A stretch of DNA of 64,000 nt, taken from positions 37,496,099 through 37,560,098 of the forward strand of contig NC_089744.1 of NCBI RefSeq assembly GCF_040412425.1. Reading direction: 5' to 3'. Every line of letters starts with the position of its first letter. Position 1 is the first letter of the stretch. The notes under the pieces were generated by a model that saw only the letters and a list, made by a program, of their open reading frames with translations, had not been told where the DNA came from and searched no databases. This document shows, one piece after another, positions 12,469 to 28,569 of this stretch. The DNA comes from Macrobrachium rosenbergii. Its lineage: Eukaryota > Arthropoda > Malacostraca > Decapoda > Palaemonidae. A program made the position numbers and the translations under genes.

Positions 12469-13309
12469 GTGTACTATTAACAACAACATCTTAATGCACT
12501 ACTTTATATAAATTTAACAGTTATGACGAGTTGTAAATGCCATATGTAGGCTAATATTTGAGTAGATTAAAACAAATTCACGCGAAACACCTCGTTATTA
12601 AAATAGCCTAGTAGCTGCTGTCTAATTAATATTAGCGAAAGAAATCAGAACAAAGTTTATGTGATGTTACTTTAGTGACTGACAGAGCTGGGTTTATATG
12701 AATTTTGTTCCCGTGATCTATTCTGATTTTTTTTTCTAATTTCTATGTGAACAATTCACTTCTTTTGGCAGCTATGAAAACGAAAAGAACATCTGTCAAC
12801 GGCGTCGTAAAACTGTTTTAGTGTAAATCTGATAAGGAATCGCAGAACCTACGAGTCATTGCAGCGTTTCTTGAACTGCTTTCCCTTTCCTTCGGTCCCA
12901 TTTGAGCGTAAAACAGCCACTCGTCCTCCAGAAATAGGCTGTTGTCACTTCCGTCTCTGCCACTGACGGGAAATGTGGTTAATTATTTCATATGCGAGAT
13001 ATTGTCTCTCCTGCCACGTTCGCTAATGGCCAAACGTCAATTTCAAGAGGTCTCCTTTGACGTGAAGGGACTCCTCTTCAAACGGGATGTTAAGGTGCCT
13101 TGTCTCTTAGTTACTGAAGAATGAAGAAGCTCGAGTTTCGCGACTAACTTTACTCCTCTAAAACGAGATTCTTGAGGGTGGTCTTCTCGTATTTCCTCTC
13201 TGTACTTTGTTATTTTTCGTTTTTCACAGCAGACCTCAGAAAATTATAGTTTTCTAAGGAATGAATGGTGAACTGTCAAAAGCTTTTTTTTTTCTTTAGA
13301 AAAGAATGG
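12466..13309. other. No gene recognised
   Basis: Single-copy-looking sequence. Only short, motif-free open frames. Confidence 0.4.
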
Positions 13310-13625
13310 ACTGGAATATAGAGTTTAGACCAAAGGCCAAGCGCTGGGACCTATGAGGTCATTCAGCACTGGAAAGGGAACTGAGAGTACGTAGGTTTGA
13401 AAGGTGTAACAGGAGGAAAACCTCGCAGTTGCACTATACAATGATTGTTAGGAGAGGGTGGATAGCAAGATGGAAGAAAGATAATGTGAATGGAGGTGCA
13501 GTAAAAGGAATGAAAGGGGTTGCAGCTAGGGGCCGAAGGGACGCTGCAAAGAACCTTTAGTAATGTCTACAGTGCACACCGTAAGGTACACTGACGGCAT
13601 TAGCCCCCCTACGGGGAGAAACACT
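13310..13625 (+). repeat. Dispersed repeat typical of decapod genomes (SINE-like)
   Basis: About 315 bp beginning near GGAATATAGAGTTTAGACC, with GGCCAAGCGCTGGGACCTATG, GAGGTCATTCAGC and GGAGGAAAACCTCGCAGTTG, and ending near CGGCATTAGCCCCCCTACGGGG. I recognise this word order as a very common interspersed repeat of decapod crustaceans. It has no coding capacity. The region is followed by several poly-T runs (13756-13773, 13789-13803). The class is uncertain; a non-autonomous retroposon is most likely. Confidence 0.65.
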
Positions 13626-15878
13626 GAACTGGACCATTACTTGAACCTCTTCTGCATATTTTCTTATATAAAAATGTAGTTTTAGACCTAACGTTATTTT
13701 CATTAAGATCCAGACTTCGCATTACGGGACTTGTCATTGACATGATTTTGCTTATTTTTTTTTTTTTTTTTTTACTTTTACAGGTGCGTTTTTTTTTTTT
13801 TTTGCAAACTCTGGAGTAACAGAATCAAACTTCAAAAAAACCATTCCTTGGAAGGGAGAGAAAGCTCTTGTGCTACGGAATTTTTTTTTTTTCTAGGTCG
13901 ACTCCAACGTTCTACTTTGGATAGGAGCAAGTTCTTCGACTTCAACCTATGGTCTAGCAGTGCTCTTTCAGTTGCTGAATTAGTTTGCAAGCGCCAGCTC
14001 TCTGCAGGAATAAATCTGACAAACCGACGATGCTGGTGTTGAAAGACTTTTCACCAGCTGCCGCGCAGACGTGTTGATTATGATTAAGCAGACACTGATG
14101 CCAGTGATACATTGCTGTTAGTTTTAGTTATTTCTTGTGGAAATTGCGAACTTGTCTAAGGCACTTACTCCTCCAATCAGCTGTTTGATCTTCGTTTTGG
14201 CTTCCTATTTAGTTTCATTAATCACCGCAGTTTATTTGCAACATGAAATTGTATTTTCTTTTATTTTTCTTCCAAGTACCTCTTAGTATGCTTAATGTAA
14301 TGCCATATATCGCCTTAGAAGGCAAAAATATTAAATGCACCGTAGCAGACACGTAAATGTTCAAAACAAATCTGTACCAATGCACATACAATTTTTTTTT
14401 TTTTTTTTTTTGTCAGTACAGTTCATTTTCAATATTTTATATTTTGCATGCTTCCAAAAGAGAATTGCTGGATTCGATCCTATTTTCCCACTTGCATTGA
14501 AAAACATTGTCCCCCATCGAACTGTAGATATGGGTGGATGTGCAACTTTAGAGATCACAGATTTTGTACATGGTTTTGTTGCGATTATTTTCTTGTTAGA
14601 ATTTGAGGCAGTGGAACAGGTATTGTTAAACTGAAGTTCATTTGGAAATTCTTCCATAAAATTCAGCAATGAAAAAAGTTCATTGTGTTCAGTTACCTAA
14701 ATATGTCGGCATTTACGCCCGCGTCATATATTCTAAGTGATGAAAATTTAATTGTTATTATAAAAAGAGTTTTTAGGACAACAGTTTTCATGGGCTTCTG
14801 CCACATCTGGTCACTTCAGTTCAAAAGTGGCACATTTTCAGTAATTTTGACAAACAAATTTATTGCACACAGCTTTGTTGTAGAAATAGAAATATTGTAT
14901 TGTAGGTAAAGAGAATTTACTGTATTTGCTCTGTAAGGTGATACAGGTGCACTGGTTACAACTGTTTAAGATTAGGAACCATAAGCATAAAATTTAGACA
15001 GCATTCAAATTGTTTTTCACCGTTAGACATACAAAGTTTCAACATCACTGTATATAATTCTCAAAAAAAATACAATGATTTTACTTGACAGGCCAAATTA
15101 TAACAGACTGACTAATTTACATATCAAAACCTATAAATATTGTAAGAACAACAATTTTCTTGGGCAAATAAAACAACTTGCAAGTATAGAAACAGCATTT
15201 ATTTTTTTCATTTATCATTATATATATATATTTATAGATATATATATATATAGGTATGTATATATATACAGATTATATACACTTTACTAATTTGTACACA
15301 TTTTAAAAATAGGCTATTTACATCCCTTACTGCAGCTACACATTCCACCCGGTGGGACATATTATCATACGGACACATTTGATATACCAATGTCAGTGGA
15401 ACACTAACACTCTCAGACAAACAGTTAAATACCGTAACGTTAAGCAGCCTTCACCCACTGGCCCTAAACAATCTGAATATGGACTGGCATTATGAAGACT
15501 CAACAATAAAATGGTTCTGTGTAATGTCCTTTGTTTCTTTTCTTTTTTTTTTTTTTGGAAGAAAAAGATTTTGGCACCAACCATAAAAACTGTTTGGTGT
15601 ACTTACAGGCTATAAACATTCAGGACCCAACATCCTACATGAAGAATAACCATACTTCAATAATCTTTGGAAAATTCATATGGAAACAGAAAGCTCAGTT
15701 CAAAAAATGACAGTAATAACCTTAACAATACAACATAAAGAAACAGGCAAAGCATTGCAAAAATTCTCTCACATTATCTTTCTTCATTTTCTCGTCACCA
15801 CTTACTGTGATAGTTGAGACATAACACTTGCTTAAATAGTAACAAAGAGGATATACGGTTCATGAAAACTGGAGAACC

Positions 15879-15879
<1 letters not shown>
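13626..15879. other. No gene recognised; poly-T and degenerate TA tracts
   Basis: Contains poly-T runs at about 13756-13803, 13880-13891, 14391-14411 and 15541-15556, and an imperfect TA tract at about 15219-15270. The open frames on both strands near 14335-14670 have no recognisable motif. Confidence 0.45.

Positions 15880-15969
<90 letters not shown>
15880..15969. repeat. (GA)n microsatellite
   Basis: A GA dinucleotide tract of about 90 bp. Confidence 0.98.
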
Positions 15970-15970
<1 letters not shown>

Positions 15971-16745
15971 CAAAGCGAAACATTTCTTCTGAAATAAAGT
16001 TCATGGTAAAAGTTTTCCTTTCCAGAGAGATGTCAACTCAGGCTGGATGTTACATTTTTAGATTAATGCATTTTTGTCATAAACTATTCCATAACTTGTG
16101 CAGTGGGTGTGCTCCAGAATTACTGATTGTCTATCATATGAATAAAACCTAGTAAAATGTCACAAGTAGACTGGCATTGAAAGTTTGTCACTGCATAATA
16201 TTCTGGAAATGAAAACTCAATACAGTAAAACTCTTATTAACATATCCTTGTAGGGTGGTACACTAGTGGGGGCAGACTTTAACTCTGGATGTGGGACCCA
16301 GAAAATGAGGACCTTGATTATATTAATTATACCTTAAATCAATAACTTTAGTATACCACCTAAATTGTACAAACATTATACAGATTTTTGTTTATCTAAA
16401 GTGAGAATGGGATAAGAGGAAACTAATTTTTTGGTTGTGAAAGTGTATGCAAAATTGACTTTTTATGAAATCTGGGTTCACTGTCGAAAGAATCTATTTA
16501 CATTATTTGTATATATACTCAAACTAAACTTCTACGCAAAGCGTTGCTAATAAGAAAATAGAGTATGAAGAAATAAAAAATTCCAAATAAATGTTGCTGG
16601 AAGAATATTTCATACTCTAAAAAATTCCTCTTCTAAAACTAATAAAAATTAATAACTTCAGTGTTTAATTTTTTTCTGCATAATGCAGTAATAATAACAA
16701 CTAACCGCCACTCGAACATGCTTTAGGGGCCTAAATCATCCAAGT

Positions 16746-17768
<1,023 letters not shown>

Positions 17769-17781
17769 TTTATATATATAA

Positions 17782-17783
<2 letters not shown>

Positions 17784-17862
<79 letters not shown>
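17784..17862. repeat. (TG)n microsatellite
   Basis: A TG tract of about 79 bp, starting only 15 bp after the right arm of the palindrome. Confidence 0.98.
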
Positions 17863-17863
<1 letters not shown>

Positions 17864-20800
17864 AATAGGTCCGAGAGTAATATAAGAGGTAAGTATAAAC
17901 AAAAAATTTCTGTACTGTTGACTGAGTGAAAGTAAGTCAGCTTGGTGATTAACAGTGTTTTATTCATTCATAATAAACTGCCTATAATAAATTAATCATT
18001 TCTGAAATTTATTTTGTTTCACAATAAAGGGGATGAGAATGCCCATTAATCATGAAAAATTATTTTGTTAATAAATGTAATCTTAAAAAATTCTTAATTT
18101 TCAAAGCTGCTCAAGTATAAGTCATTCAATCACTCGCTCGCATACTGGGTTGCACATAAAAGTACTTCCACAACTAAATATGACATTTTTGACAGCATTT
18201 TCACTGATAGTTTGAGGAAAAAATGTTTTGAGCATTCATACAGTTTTCAAGCATTTAGTAATGACAATGGCCTTTTATCCCTAGCACTGACACATCTTTT
18301 ACAGTGTTAGAATTCCCCCAATGTATATGGCAGATTATCAGGTAAATTCTTTTTTTAAAAATTGGTCATGCAATATTTTCCACAGAGCAGAGACATGGTT
18401 CCCATACCTACATCAGTTTCCTATCCCATCCTATTAGCTTATGCAAACCATGCAGTTCAATGCCACCCATACAAGCTTATTTGTGCATGTGTCACATTGA
18501 GTAGATTAGCAAAATGCATTCCCTACAACTCATAAACTTAGAAAAAGGTAGATGATCTGGCCTTATAAATATTTCAAACACATATGGAAAAGTTAATTCC
18601 CGATGAACAATTTTGAAAATGTTTTTACTGTACCTGTATACTTTTTGTTTCTTCATCTATTATAACAAATGTCTTACACCTGTCAGACTAAAACTTAGCC
18701 AAATCATTGTAAATATACAATTAAATCCTACAATATTAACAGATATTTTATCAAGTCACTGAAGAAACTTTTATTTTATTTTAATTTACGGTAAACATCT
18801 CATCCACTTAAAATATCCTTAATTGCTACTTCATCTATCACACCAGTACAAAGTATTGTTTAACCTCACCTCTTTACATAATTTCAGTAACCTTTCAATT
18901 CTCTAGTTATGTTTCGGGTAGTGGTTTATACAATATATCTGTATATACTGTAGTCCGAATTTGGTTCTCTGGATGACTATGTGTTTCAATTATTCTGAAT
19001 GAGATACTGTATATCAGCAAGCAAATCACATCAGTCTCAGGGACAGTTTTAATCTAATAATTCATGACAGTTCCCTCAAAAGTAGTGCTTTCTACTCAGC
19101 ACTGTTTTTCACCTTGAAAGTGCAATGGCTGAAATTCTAAACAGTACTCTGTTTCCCCATCATGAATTTCTGTCTTCATATCTCTAGTTTTCCTGTCATA
19201 GGCTTGAAATTGTCAGTGTCAGTGGTTTATACAAACTGTAATTAAGATTATAAATTTTTTTAATAATGAAATACTGTATCAACCATTTCCACAAATAAGA
19301 GTAACCTATTACATATTGGAATGGAGAAATACTGACAACAAGCCTATTCTCATGATTCTCTCCAACAATTTTCCCTTAGTTAAGTACTGTATAACCATAG
19401 ATGAACCAGATCATGACGGTAAATGCTCAATTCTTATACAGAATTTCCACAACAGCTTTTCTAAGTTATTGGTTTTAATATAAAAATGTCTATTAAAACT
19501 TTTCTTAAATGAAACCAAGACTTTGAATTACCAACGCATGACTTGACACATGGTTGATGTTTCTCTATCAAAAGAGTTATGCCCTGTATATCTCTAACAT
19601 ATAACCTTAATATTATTAAAAACTCAGGGTATACCATGAAGATTATCATACAGATATATTTCTATAAAAAGCAGTTTAACAAAAGGGTAAAACAGACAAA
19701 TGACCATAACAGATGACTGCATAAGTGTGTGTATAGAGAAGAGAATCAGCCAACAGAACAAAAGATGAAGAATCCATATTATAAAAGGTCTGGTCAGATT
19801 TTATAAATGAAACCATTAACATGGAAATATTACTTGGGGAGAGAGTAATAAATATTTTTAGTGCCTCAATGACCATATACCAAATGAATAAAGTATTTTC
19901 TCAAAGTTCAATATCTCTCATATTAACACCTAGTTTAACCAGACCATTCTAGCAACATTCACCAAGACTTTTCAGATTCTTCATACATAATAAAGGTAAG
20001 CCAATATACCTTCAAGCTTATAGTATGATGTCCAACTGAGCCATAACAGCAAAGCAAAATGTCATAGTGGACTCTGAAGATGGAGGGTGACGTCCTTTGA
20101 AAAGGAAGGTTTCTTCCCAAATACGATTCAAAATAAAATTTATTGCAATTCAAATTTCTGAATATTACACTCAGCAGACATATATAGTATCTTTTATTTA
20201 ACTTTTGAAATAGATATGACATGAAATCCTTGGAGTTAGTTAGTTAGTTATAAATGATTTGTTTAACCAGACCTCTGAACTCTGGTGTTAATACTCATAA
20301 TATTCTTTCATAATTTTTAAATAATACCTCAATATTACTGATGACATTAGGTAGTCTAACCTCAGCACTAAAGTAAAATATTTATTTTAACTGGGCAATA
20401 TCTACTAAATGACTATGTATAGGTCCAAAAGACCAGTATTAATATTTTAACATATAACAAAGACAAATGAAGACATTTCACAGAGATTTACTATCACATA
20501 CTGCATGAGTTATGACAATAAATAAATTTATCACTTCAACAATAACTATGTGTTTCTGATATTATGAATACAATGTGCTAATTCAAATTGCAGACACAAA
20601 CAACAAACATTATCAAATGAATTTTAATCAATGCTTCTGTACTAAGGTGGCATAAAAGCCCTTTAGTAGCCAGTGGAGCTACAAATACATAGAGGCAATT
20701 TCCAGCAAATTATTATTATTATTCCAAGCAAAAGTTTACCACAAAAAATAAATGGGCAATGGTCCCTATTTCTGAAGAACTACCACATGAATTGGATTTT

Positions 20801-23800
20801 GTATACCTTATCGGAAGAAAAGCATTATCTCTTGACTCATAACTGTTTACAAATATTTCAGTCAGAAAAACGACCCAGAATATTTCATATTTACTTATAC
20901 AAAAAATAAGAAATTATGTAAACTTACAACCTTGTGAAAAAAAACCATGGAAATACCTTTGCTTCTAAGATCAAAGTTTTCTGTATTAGTTTAACAAGCC
21001 ACCAAAACAGAGGTCTGCTGGTATATCATATTTTTGGAGCAGAATCTCTAATCAGCTGTATGGCATCATGTAACTTGCATACTTATAAGAGTTCACATGA
21101 TACATGCAATCTTATTAATCAGGTCTGAATATGACTGTGGGGTCAAAATATTTTTGCACAAATATTACAACTTGAACAGAGATGGTCATAAGTCTAAACT
21201 CTTGAGGATTTTCCTAACAATGCCTAACAAATGCAAAGCACTGTCATCTTTTGAAACTGAGAAATTATTAACAGTACCAACCAGCTTCTAAAACACTACC
21301 ATTCTCCCATTTCATAATTATTACTTGATAGTTTATTCAGAATACTGTATAAAAACGCTCAGCTTCCATGGCAAAGGCCCATGGTCTAAATCATTTTCCA
21401 GGCCATGGTTCATGCCCAACTGACGGATAAACTTAGTTTCATTGTGCAAAACTTTTTTTGTATAATTTTTATTCTTATTTTGTACTAAAAAACTTAATGG
21501 TCACTAAAGGGTTTTCAATTTACATGTAATTAAAGGTCCTTTCGAATCCATTCAGTTATGACAAGTGACAATGCTTTCTAAATAGGTACAACCTAATGTA
21601 GCTCATTCTTCAACAAACATTGAAAACTGAATCTAGCTAATCATTACAGTCCTCACAAGATTTTATATTCCCAAGGAAATTAAAAATTTAAACAATAGCT
21701 ATAAAAAGATCTTGTTAACAAGCAACATAAAAGAGGTTAGAATACTGACATGACACCAAGCAATCAGACAGAACACCAGTATGAATAAAGTTAAAAATCA
21801 GATGAAGACAGAAGAGGTTTACCTCAATCATAGTGGAATGCTGCACACCTTGAACCACATAATTTACTCAGTATAAAAACATTAATCAGTAAGTCAAAGG
21901 AATATTTTAGTGAATAAAAGGTTGTGGACTGCACTTTCCTTGCCCCTGAGACTGATTTGGCGTTAGTGTCTTTTCTTGCGATAATAAGACTGAAACATGT
22001 ATGTCTTCTACAAACCTATGAAATGTGAGTAAATTAAAAAAAACCCTTTGACTGAAAAACAAATAACTGGTATTAACTGTAAATAACATAATTCCATTTC
22101 AAAAGTATCAAAACCTAATGTTAATGTATATGAAATATCTTATAAAACAAAGTACAACAAAGATCATACCTTAATGAGGATATTTCCAAGTGTTTCTGAG
22201 ATATTACATCAAGTCATTTAAATGCAACTGAAGACATTGAATATATAGCACTTCACTTACAAAGAAACAGCATGCATACAAATATTTAAGGGTGTAAGTC
22301 AACCACTAGATCAAAAGAAGTGCTGTACACATACTATCACTTGCAAAGAAAATTGACCATTAAAATGTATTTACACATACCACTAAACAAGACTGCTATC
22401 ACTAGAAGCAAAAAAATTACTTAAAATGTAATACAATACATTGTAGGGCATAAAATACAGTAACGATAATCACAAATGCTTACAAATGGAAAGAATACCT
22501 CACAAACACTTACAAATGGAAACAATAAGATTAAACTAAACAACTAATCCAGATTTCACCTGGATGAATCTTCCTAATACTTCAACATAAAAGACAGTGT
22601 TTCCCACAATTAGAAACCTATGTACAATTTGTTCTAAACATAAAACACTTCACTCCCTAAAAACACCCACACTCGGAAACCTCCACATTCACTAAGTTTC
22701 CACAACAAAAATTCATTTAGCATCTAAGGCTACCCTCTAGAAACTTTTTTTTTATTAAAACTTTTTGAGCTTAAATTCTCATGCCTAAATTAAAATCCAA
22801 TAATCATCACCTCAGGTTGTAGTCCACACACTACATGAGAAACTTTCACTTGAGTGGATACATGAAAAGGGAAAAGACATAATATTATGTCCCTGACTGA
22901 AGCATGGTTAATAACACAATATCCTCTATGGGTAGATATTTGATTAAGAAAACCTGCAAGTCTCAGTGGCCTAAAGGCAAACTGTTAGAGAAACACATTA
23001 GTGCAGGAAAAACTGCGAAGCATGATGCATACTTTACAGGAAACTCCAGGGACCCATACTGTTTACCATGTAGAACAGTATTATAATCACCATTTCATCT
23101 TTTTATTGAAATGTCTTCAGTATCAAAATATGAAAAGGTTAAATGAGTACTTGAAAACTGTTAAATAAATACAATATTGTATACCTATTTTATATAAATG
23201 CCCTTCCCCAACAAATCAGTACCTCTTTATCATTGTGTTAAATCCATTAAATATATCAAGAATCTGCATCACAACTGCTTAGACATATTTATTATTAGAC
23301 ATCTGACCATTTTCATACATTAAAAGACAAATGAAATATTGAAACTTATATGCAATGTTATTTTAAGTTGATTCAACAAATTTCAAGGCTCAAGTATCCA
23401 AGCAATCACATAAAGCAAGCAAAAGTTAAAGAAAAAGATGAAATTACATCTACTGAACCCTGTAGCATGTCCACAGGACATATCTTCCTCTTTGTTTTAA
23501 ACCAGAGTAAATGAGAAATGCATTGCGACACCATTATCAAATCTTAGAGCAGATGCTTTATTATGAATTTTAGTTCTACCATTTCCTCAGTATCTTTTAT
23601 CCTAAAAGAAAATATACCAGTTTCTTGTGGAATGACCTTTGCCATATCCTACACATCTTTATGTAGCATTTCCTTGTTTCCTTGGATTGTTCAACTCTAT
23701 ACAGTGAGTATAAAAGGTGCAATAAGAACAGAAGCGTTATACACTCTTGACCATTTCTAAGAAAGTATCAAACCTACAAATCTGCTCGATACTGTTTTGG

Positions 23801-25179
23801 GTCATATGGTATATTTTTAATATTTTTCTTTAAAAGAAAAAGAAAAGGGAAGTGACCTACATAAATGGTAAATGATCCCCCTTCCCTCTTCATTTAAGAA
23901 GCTGCCCCCTTCCACATAGACACTGGCAATGGTTTAAGTAGTTGCCACTCCCACACAGATATGACATCCAAGGAATGTTTCCAACTAACACACAATGCTA
24001 AGAAAAAATTTTACCAACTGAGAAGCATGTCACAAAGATCAACAGGACAAAACAATTTCAAGAACAATTAGTCTGAAAATAAGTCACATTACTGAGACCC
24101 CACTACAAAAAAACTGCTCTACAAATTCAAGCTCTCCCATTTTCTTTAACAAAACAGAACCTAAAATAATCCTACTTAAATTCTGTGGATCCTTAGGATG
24201 AAAGTTAAGTTTTTTCCCTTGTTCCACATCACTGCACATTCTCTCATGATAATAATAATAATAATAAGTGAATATCCATCTAATTGCCCAAAACAACTAG
24301 TAAACTTATCCATGCATGAGAATACAGTATTTAACAGTTAAAAGACTATTACTCCTGAATACAAAATTTGAAATCTTCGGAGAAATTCTACAGAACTCTG
24401 CCTTAATTGTCCCGTGTTCTTTTCACATTACAGTTTTTTTTTTAAATCATATCAGATCAGTCTCTAATAATATCAGCTCAGTGCACATTTGAACATTACT
24501 GAATAGCATAAACAGCATCATTTCCAGAGTTACCATACCCAAAAATATATTACACTGGAAATTAAACATCGCAGGAGATACCTTGAGGCTTTGGAGTGAC
24601 ATATAATTGGAAACTGATGACAGGTGGAACATTATGGAAATTTTGTTTGAAATTATATCTAGAGATCCTATAATTTTTGGCATTTTAATAAGCTGTGATC
24701 TTGAAAGTAAGTAGATAATACAATCATCTGTATTAAAAATCTGGAACACATGGTGTAACTTCCTGCCAAATTTCATTAAAGAAAAAAGAATACAGTAATT
24801 CAAATGCAAGGCTACAGTTCACCATACTTTGGTAACAATATTAACAATTATACTGAATAACATAAGTGGAAAGAACTGCAGTAACATAATTTGCATTTTG
24901 GACCCCTTACCTCCATTAGTCTTACTGTATTGATAATCTCAAAGTTCCACTTTCAAAAAGACTGATGTTTAAGTCTAAATTCTGAAGAATAAGAATGCTG
25001 TTTATGACAATTTAATTTTATTAATGTTGCCATAATAAAACTTACTGAATATGATGCGCTGGCATGATACAGAGACCACCAAAGAATGTAACATCCAAAA
25101 ATTCTCTGGAAGATGAAAAACTGGATACCTCCAACTCTATTCAGAACAGAACACTAAGCAATCTATAAGGGGAGCATAA
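17863..25179. other. No gene recognised; long AT-rich stretch
   Basis: Seven kilobases of A+T-rich sequence with no frame over about 120 codons and no family motif on either strand. A short TTAG run is at about 20237-20251 and short TTA/AAT runs are at 20711 and 24247. It lies downstream of the minus-strand gene. It could be intergenic or contain distal 3' UTR; the sequence does not decide. Confidence 0.45.
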
Positions 25180-26175
25180 GAGCCAGTCATTGATGTTTAT
25201 ATCAAATTAATGAAAACCTGACAAAGGAAGAGATAAGACCAGAAGAGTAGGAAAAGAGCCTTACAATAATGGTGTACAAAGCAAAAGGCATGATTGCTGC
25301 AATGTACAATATACAAAAAATAAAAGTGCTAGAGCATGCTAAGAAAATACTTGAGAAGCTGTTGGAAGAATGGCTGAAAAAAGTTCAGAAGCCTGTCGGA
25401 AGAATGGCTGAAAAAAGTTCAATCTCATAATTATCCATTTTAAGATCATGTCAGAGGTCAACAGCACTTAGGATCTTGAGAAGGTATTTGACAGTACCAA
25501 GCTAAAGATTTACAGCAAAGACAGTAATAAATATCAAGAACGTGAGATAAATGTTAGTGTCCATGAAGGATAAGCCCTCAGCCCATTGCTATTTCTCAAT
25601 AATGGAAGAAGCTACACAAAAGTACAGAGTAGGATGCCACTCAGAGCTGGCATATGCAATAGCCTAGTGTTCATAACAAAATCTGATGGAGCTGTGGAAA
25701 ATGTGGCAGAGAGGAATACAGAGTTGAAAATTACCATAGGCAAACCCTCAAGTGACTGAAAAAGTCAAGGCAAAAGTATAGTTAAGAAAGTGGCCAAAGG
25801 GATGGTGTTACATGAGATTCCAAGTCTAATTAAGATTCATGACCACAGTGAGGTTGATATATTGCATTTGCAAGTGAGGGTATGGCAGACGTATGTATTA
25901 TACAGCTACTAGAAAACAGACTTGATATCTCTGAATGAGATGGTTTACAACTGTGATGAGAAAGAATAAGGAACAGTTAATCTCAAAGGCAGTAGATATA
26001 GAGTAGATATGCAAGTACAACATGAGACCTGCAGGAATGTCCAGGATATTAAGGGCAGAACTACATCTGATGTGAGTTCAGGCAAAGTGCACAGGAGAGA
26101 TGAAACTGAAGATAACAAATTTCATGTCAAACCCCACAAAGGGAAACTCTGACCTAAGAAAGTTTAATATGATCA
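25180..26175 (+). pseudogene. Decayed non-LTR retrotransposon reverse transcriptase
   Basis: Conceptual translation of the plus strand in shifting frames gives scattered reverse-transcriptase landmarks. Near 25470-25500 is LEKVFDSTK, corresponding to the AFD/AYD region. Near 25555-25600 is VHEG-stop-ALSPLLF, corresponding to the QG-x-x-LSPLLF block. Near 26010-26060 is MRPAGMSRILRAE. Each block is broken by stops and frame changes, so the copy is long dead. The 25372-25425 part contains a short direct duplication of GGAAGAATGGCTGAAAAAAG. The clade cannot be assigned from what remains. Confidence 0.6.
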
Positions 26176-27373
26176 ATATAAATGAGCTTGTATTTCACTT
26201 TCCACTTGTCTCATTCCCTTTGCATAGACAAATTATTCAGCAGTTACCTTATAAGCATATCACTTATGTATAGGGCAATTCCAGAATAATTCATGTTCAC
26301 TGAAAAAGGAATAGCAAAATTAATACCGAAAGTTGAATATAGATTCAGTTCTGTTGATCAAGACATCACGTTCAATGAAACTTCTTTAGAACATGGTCTC
26401 CTTCCCAAAAATATTGAATACTGCCTTGAAATGTCTATAAATTGTGTCAAATTTTAAAATACTTCTTCCCAAATAGTATAATACATTAACAGACCATTTC
26501 CCATTAAATTTCACTTAAAACTGAGAATCATATTACTATACTCTAGTGCAATATTTCAAATACATTTTCCTGCTTTTTTTTTTTTTCAAAATTATTGGTG
26601 AGCATGAGTTCTTGGGAAGACATCTCTCAAGAATGAGTACCTTACACAATGAAAACTTGTCCTTATACCTCTGGCTATTCTAAATTCCATGAAATGATAC
26701 TATGTATAATAGTAACCATTCACTTTACTCCAGAAGCAGCCTGTGACATTCAGGGCACACGTGTCATTTAAATGGAATGGGTGCATATCCACTTAAAGAT
26801 AATGCTTTCTGCATATCTGCTTATTTTATGCTTTCAGCAATAATAAAAAAACATTTACAAAAAAGTTTTGTTACTCGTTACCTACCAAACATACATTTAA
26901 AACTTCATGCAATACCTCAGAAACATGTATGATACAAAAGAACTGTGAAAAGAGCTGCTCATTATTATAAAATTACAGTCACTGCTTCAGTTATATCTTA
27001 AAACCTTGTTTTACAACAATTCAACATTTCCTAAACAACACAATAAAATCTATTGTGAATAAAAATTGAAAACATTATCTCTGAAAACCTGACCAATTGG
27101 TCGCTTAAGTGCTATTTCTTAAAACATCAACAGCAGGCCCCAAGAAGGAGCACTTGATAACTTGAGGCAAGTTTTGTACTTGTTGGTTTGCATCCCAAGC
27201 AGAGAGGGATGAGAAATCCAATTATGTGTGTGCACTTTCTCTCTCTCACCCTCTTACTCTTACTTTCTTACCTGCTACATTCTGGCTTCCACCTTCTCCT
27301 CCATGACATTTCTACCTCTTTTTCATAAACTTTCTCTCTATGTATGAATTCCTATCTCTTAATCCAGGTTAAC

Positions 27374-27376
<3 letters not shown>
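26176..27376. other. No gene recognised
   Basis: AT-rich sequence with no coding motif. It ends in a pyrimidine-rich stretch (about 27236-27376) leading into the (TC)n tract. Confidence 0.4.

Positions 27377-27458
<82 letters not shown>
27377..27458. repeat. (TC)n microsatellite
   Basis: A TC dinucleotide tract of about 82 bp. Confidence 0.98.
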
Positions 27459-27462
<4 letters not shown>

Positions 27463-28232
27463 TATGCATTTCATCAATCTAACTATCTTAGGCTTACTTT
27501 TTAAAATGAAATGTGATTTTTTTATAATTGTATAGTTGTAGTGTATATTCAACTTAAGCATAGGACATTATTACCAATTATATGTGATAGCAATTTTCTG
27601 CATCAATCATAACAAAGATAATAAACACTGTTTCACAAGACAACTAACACAATACAGTCTACTGGCAATTATGTGGCTTGAAGCCTCCTTGGACTTACAT
27701 CGTGGTACAACAGAAATCTGGCAAGCCTTTTCAGAATTCCATCTAAAAAGCCAATACCTATGACAATATCAAACAAAATTTCTTCAAAACTGGAATTCAG
27801 ACACGAACATGGCTGTCACTAATATCCCACCAGGTATACTGAATTTAACAGCTGCTATGACACTAGTTTCCATTCCTTTATTCACTTGTTACCCAAGGCT
27901 TCAGCTTTTGTAAAGTTTGCCTCTATGTTGTGACAAAGTAAGCTGCCTGTTCATGAAAATTGGTGTGATCTGAATCATAAACAAGGCCGAAATTGATCTG
28001 CATTCATAAAACAACAACAGAATGAGGTAGGAACTTCCTATAAACAAAGTTGAAGGATGACAGCAGAAAATTAAAATATTTGCAAACCAATGCCCTGCTG
28101 GAGCATGAGACCCTAATGACTTCAACTGTTCCAAAATTACTTGTAAACAGAGTATAATTAAAGTAAAATGTAACCAGTCTAAGAGTAAAAACAAATCTGG
28201 AATCCAAATCAGAATTAAAATAATAAAAATTT

Positions 28233-28238
28233 TTTATT
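28233..28238 (-). promoter_or_regulatory. Candidate polyadenylation signal of the minus-strand gene
   Basis: AATAAA on the minus strand, about 330 nt after the TGA stop at 28570-28572, and the first such hexamer I find downstream. The sequence is AT-rich, so other hexamers exist further on and the real 3' end may be elsewhere. Confidence 0.3.
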
Positions 28239-28569
28239 TGCATAAAGATCACAAAGCAGAACCATTTTAAAAAAGGATATGTCTCTCATAAAAAGGCATA
28301 TAAATTGGTAAATAAATAAAATACTTTATAAATACTAATATGCGTAAATATAAAAATAGCTCTCTATACGAAAAACAAAAAAGAAACTTACCCTATTGCA
28401 CTTGGCATATGCAAAACAAGAAATGCATGGCCAGGTTTATCAATGAAACCTAATAAAATTTAAGAAATTCTTGGGCAAGAGTAAGATGAATCACTTCAAG
28501 TTCTAGTTAATGGGCCATAAAAGCATAGGAGGGAGGCTTAAAATTTTTTCAGGTGGGCTGTTTCCGACT

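Noticed and set aside
14361..14669. 102-codon minus-strand frame ending in a Lys run
   Set aside because: The Lys run is a poly-T tract on the plus strand, no conserved motif is visible, and both strands are open over the same interval by chance.
20225..20275. Second copy of the decapod-type SINE (TTTAACCAGACC word)
   Set aside because: Only about 12-15 bp match the SINE tail here and near 19932; no head, B box or target duplication.
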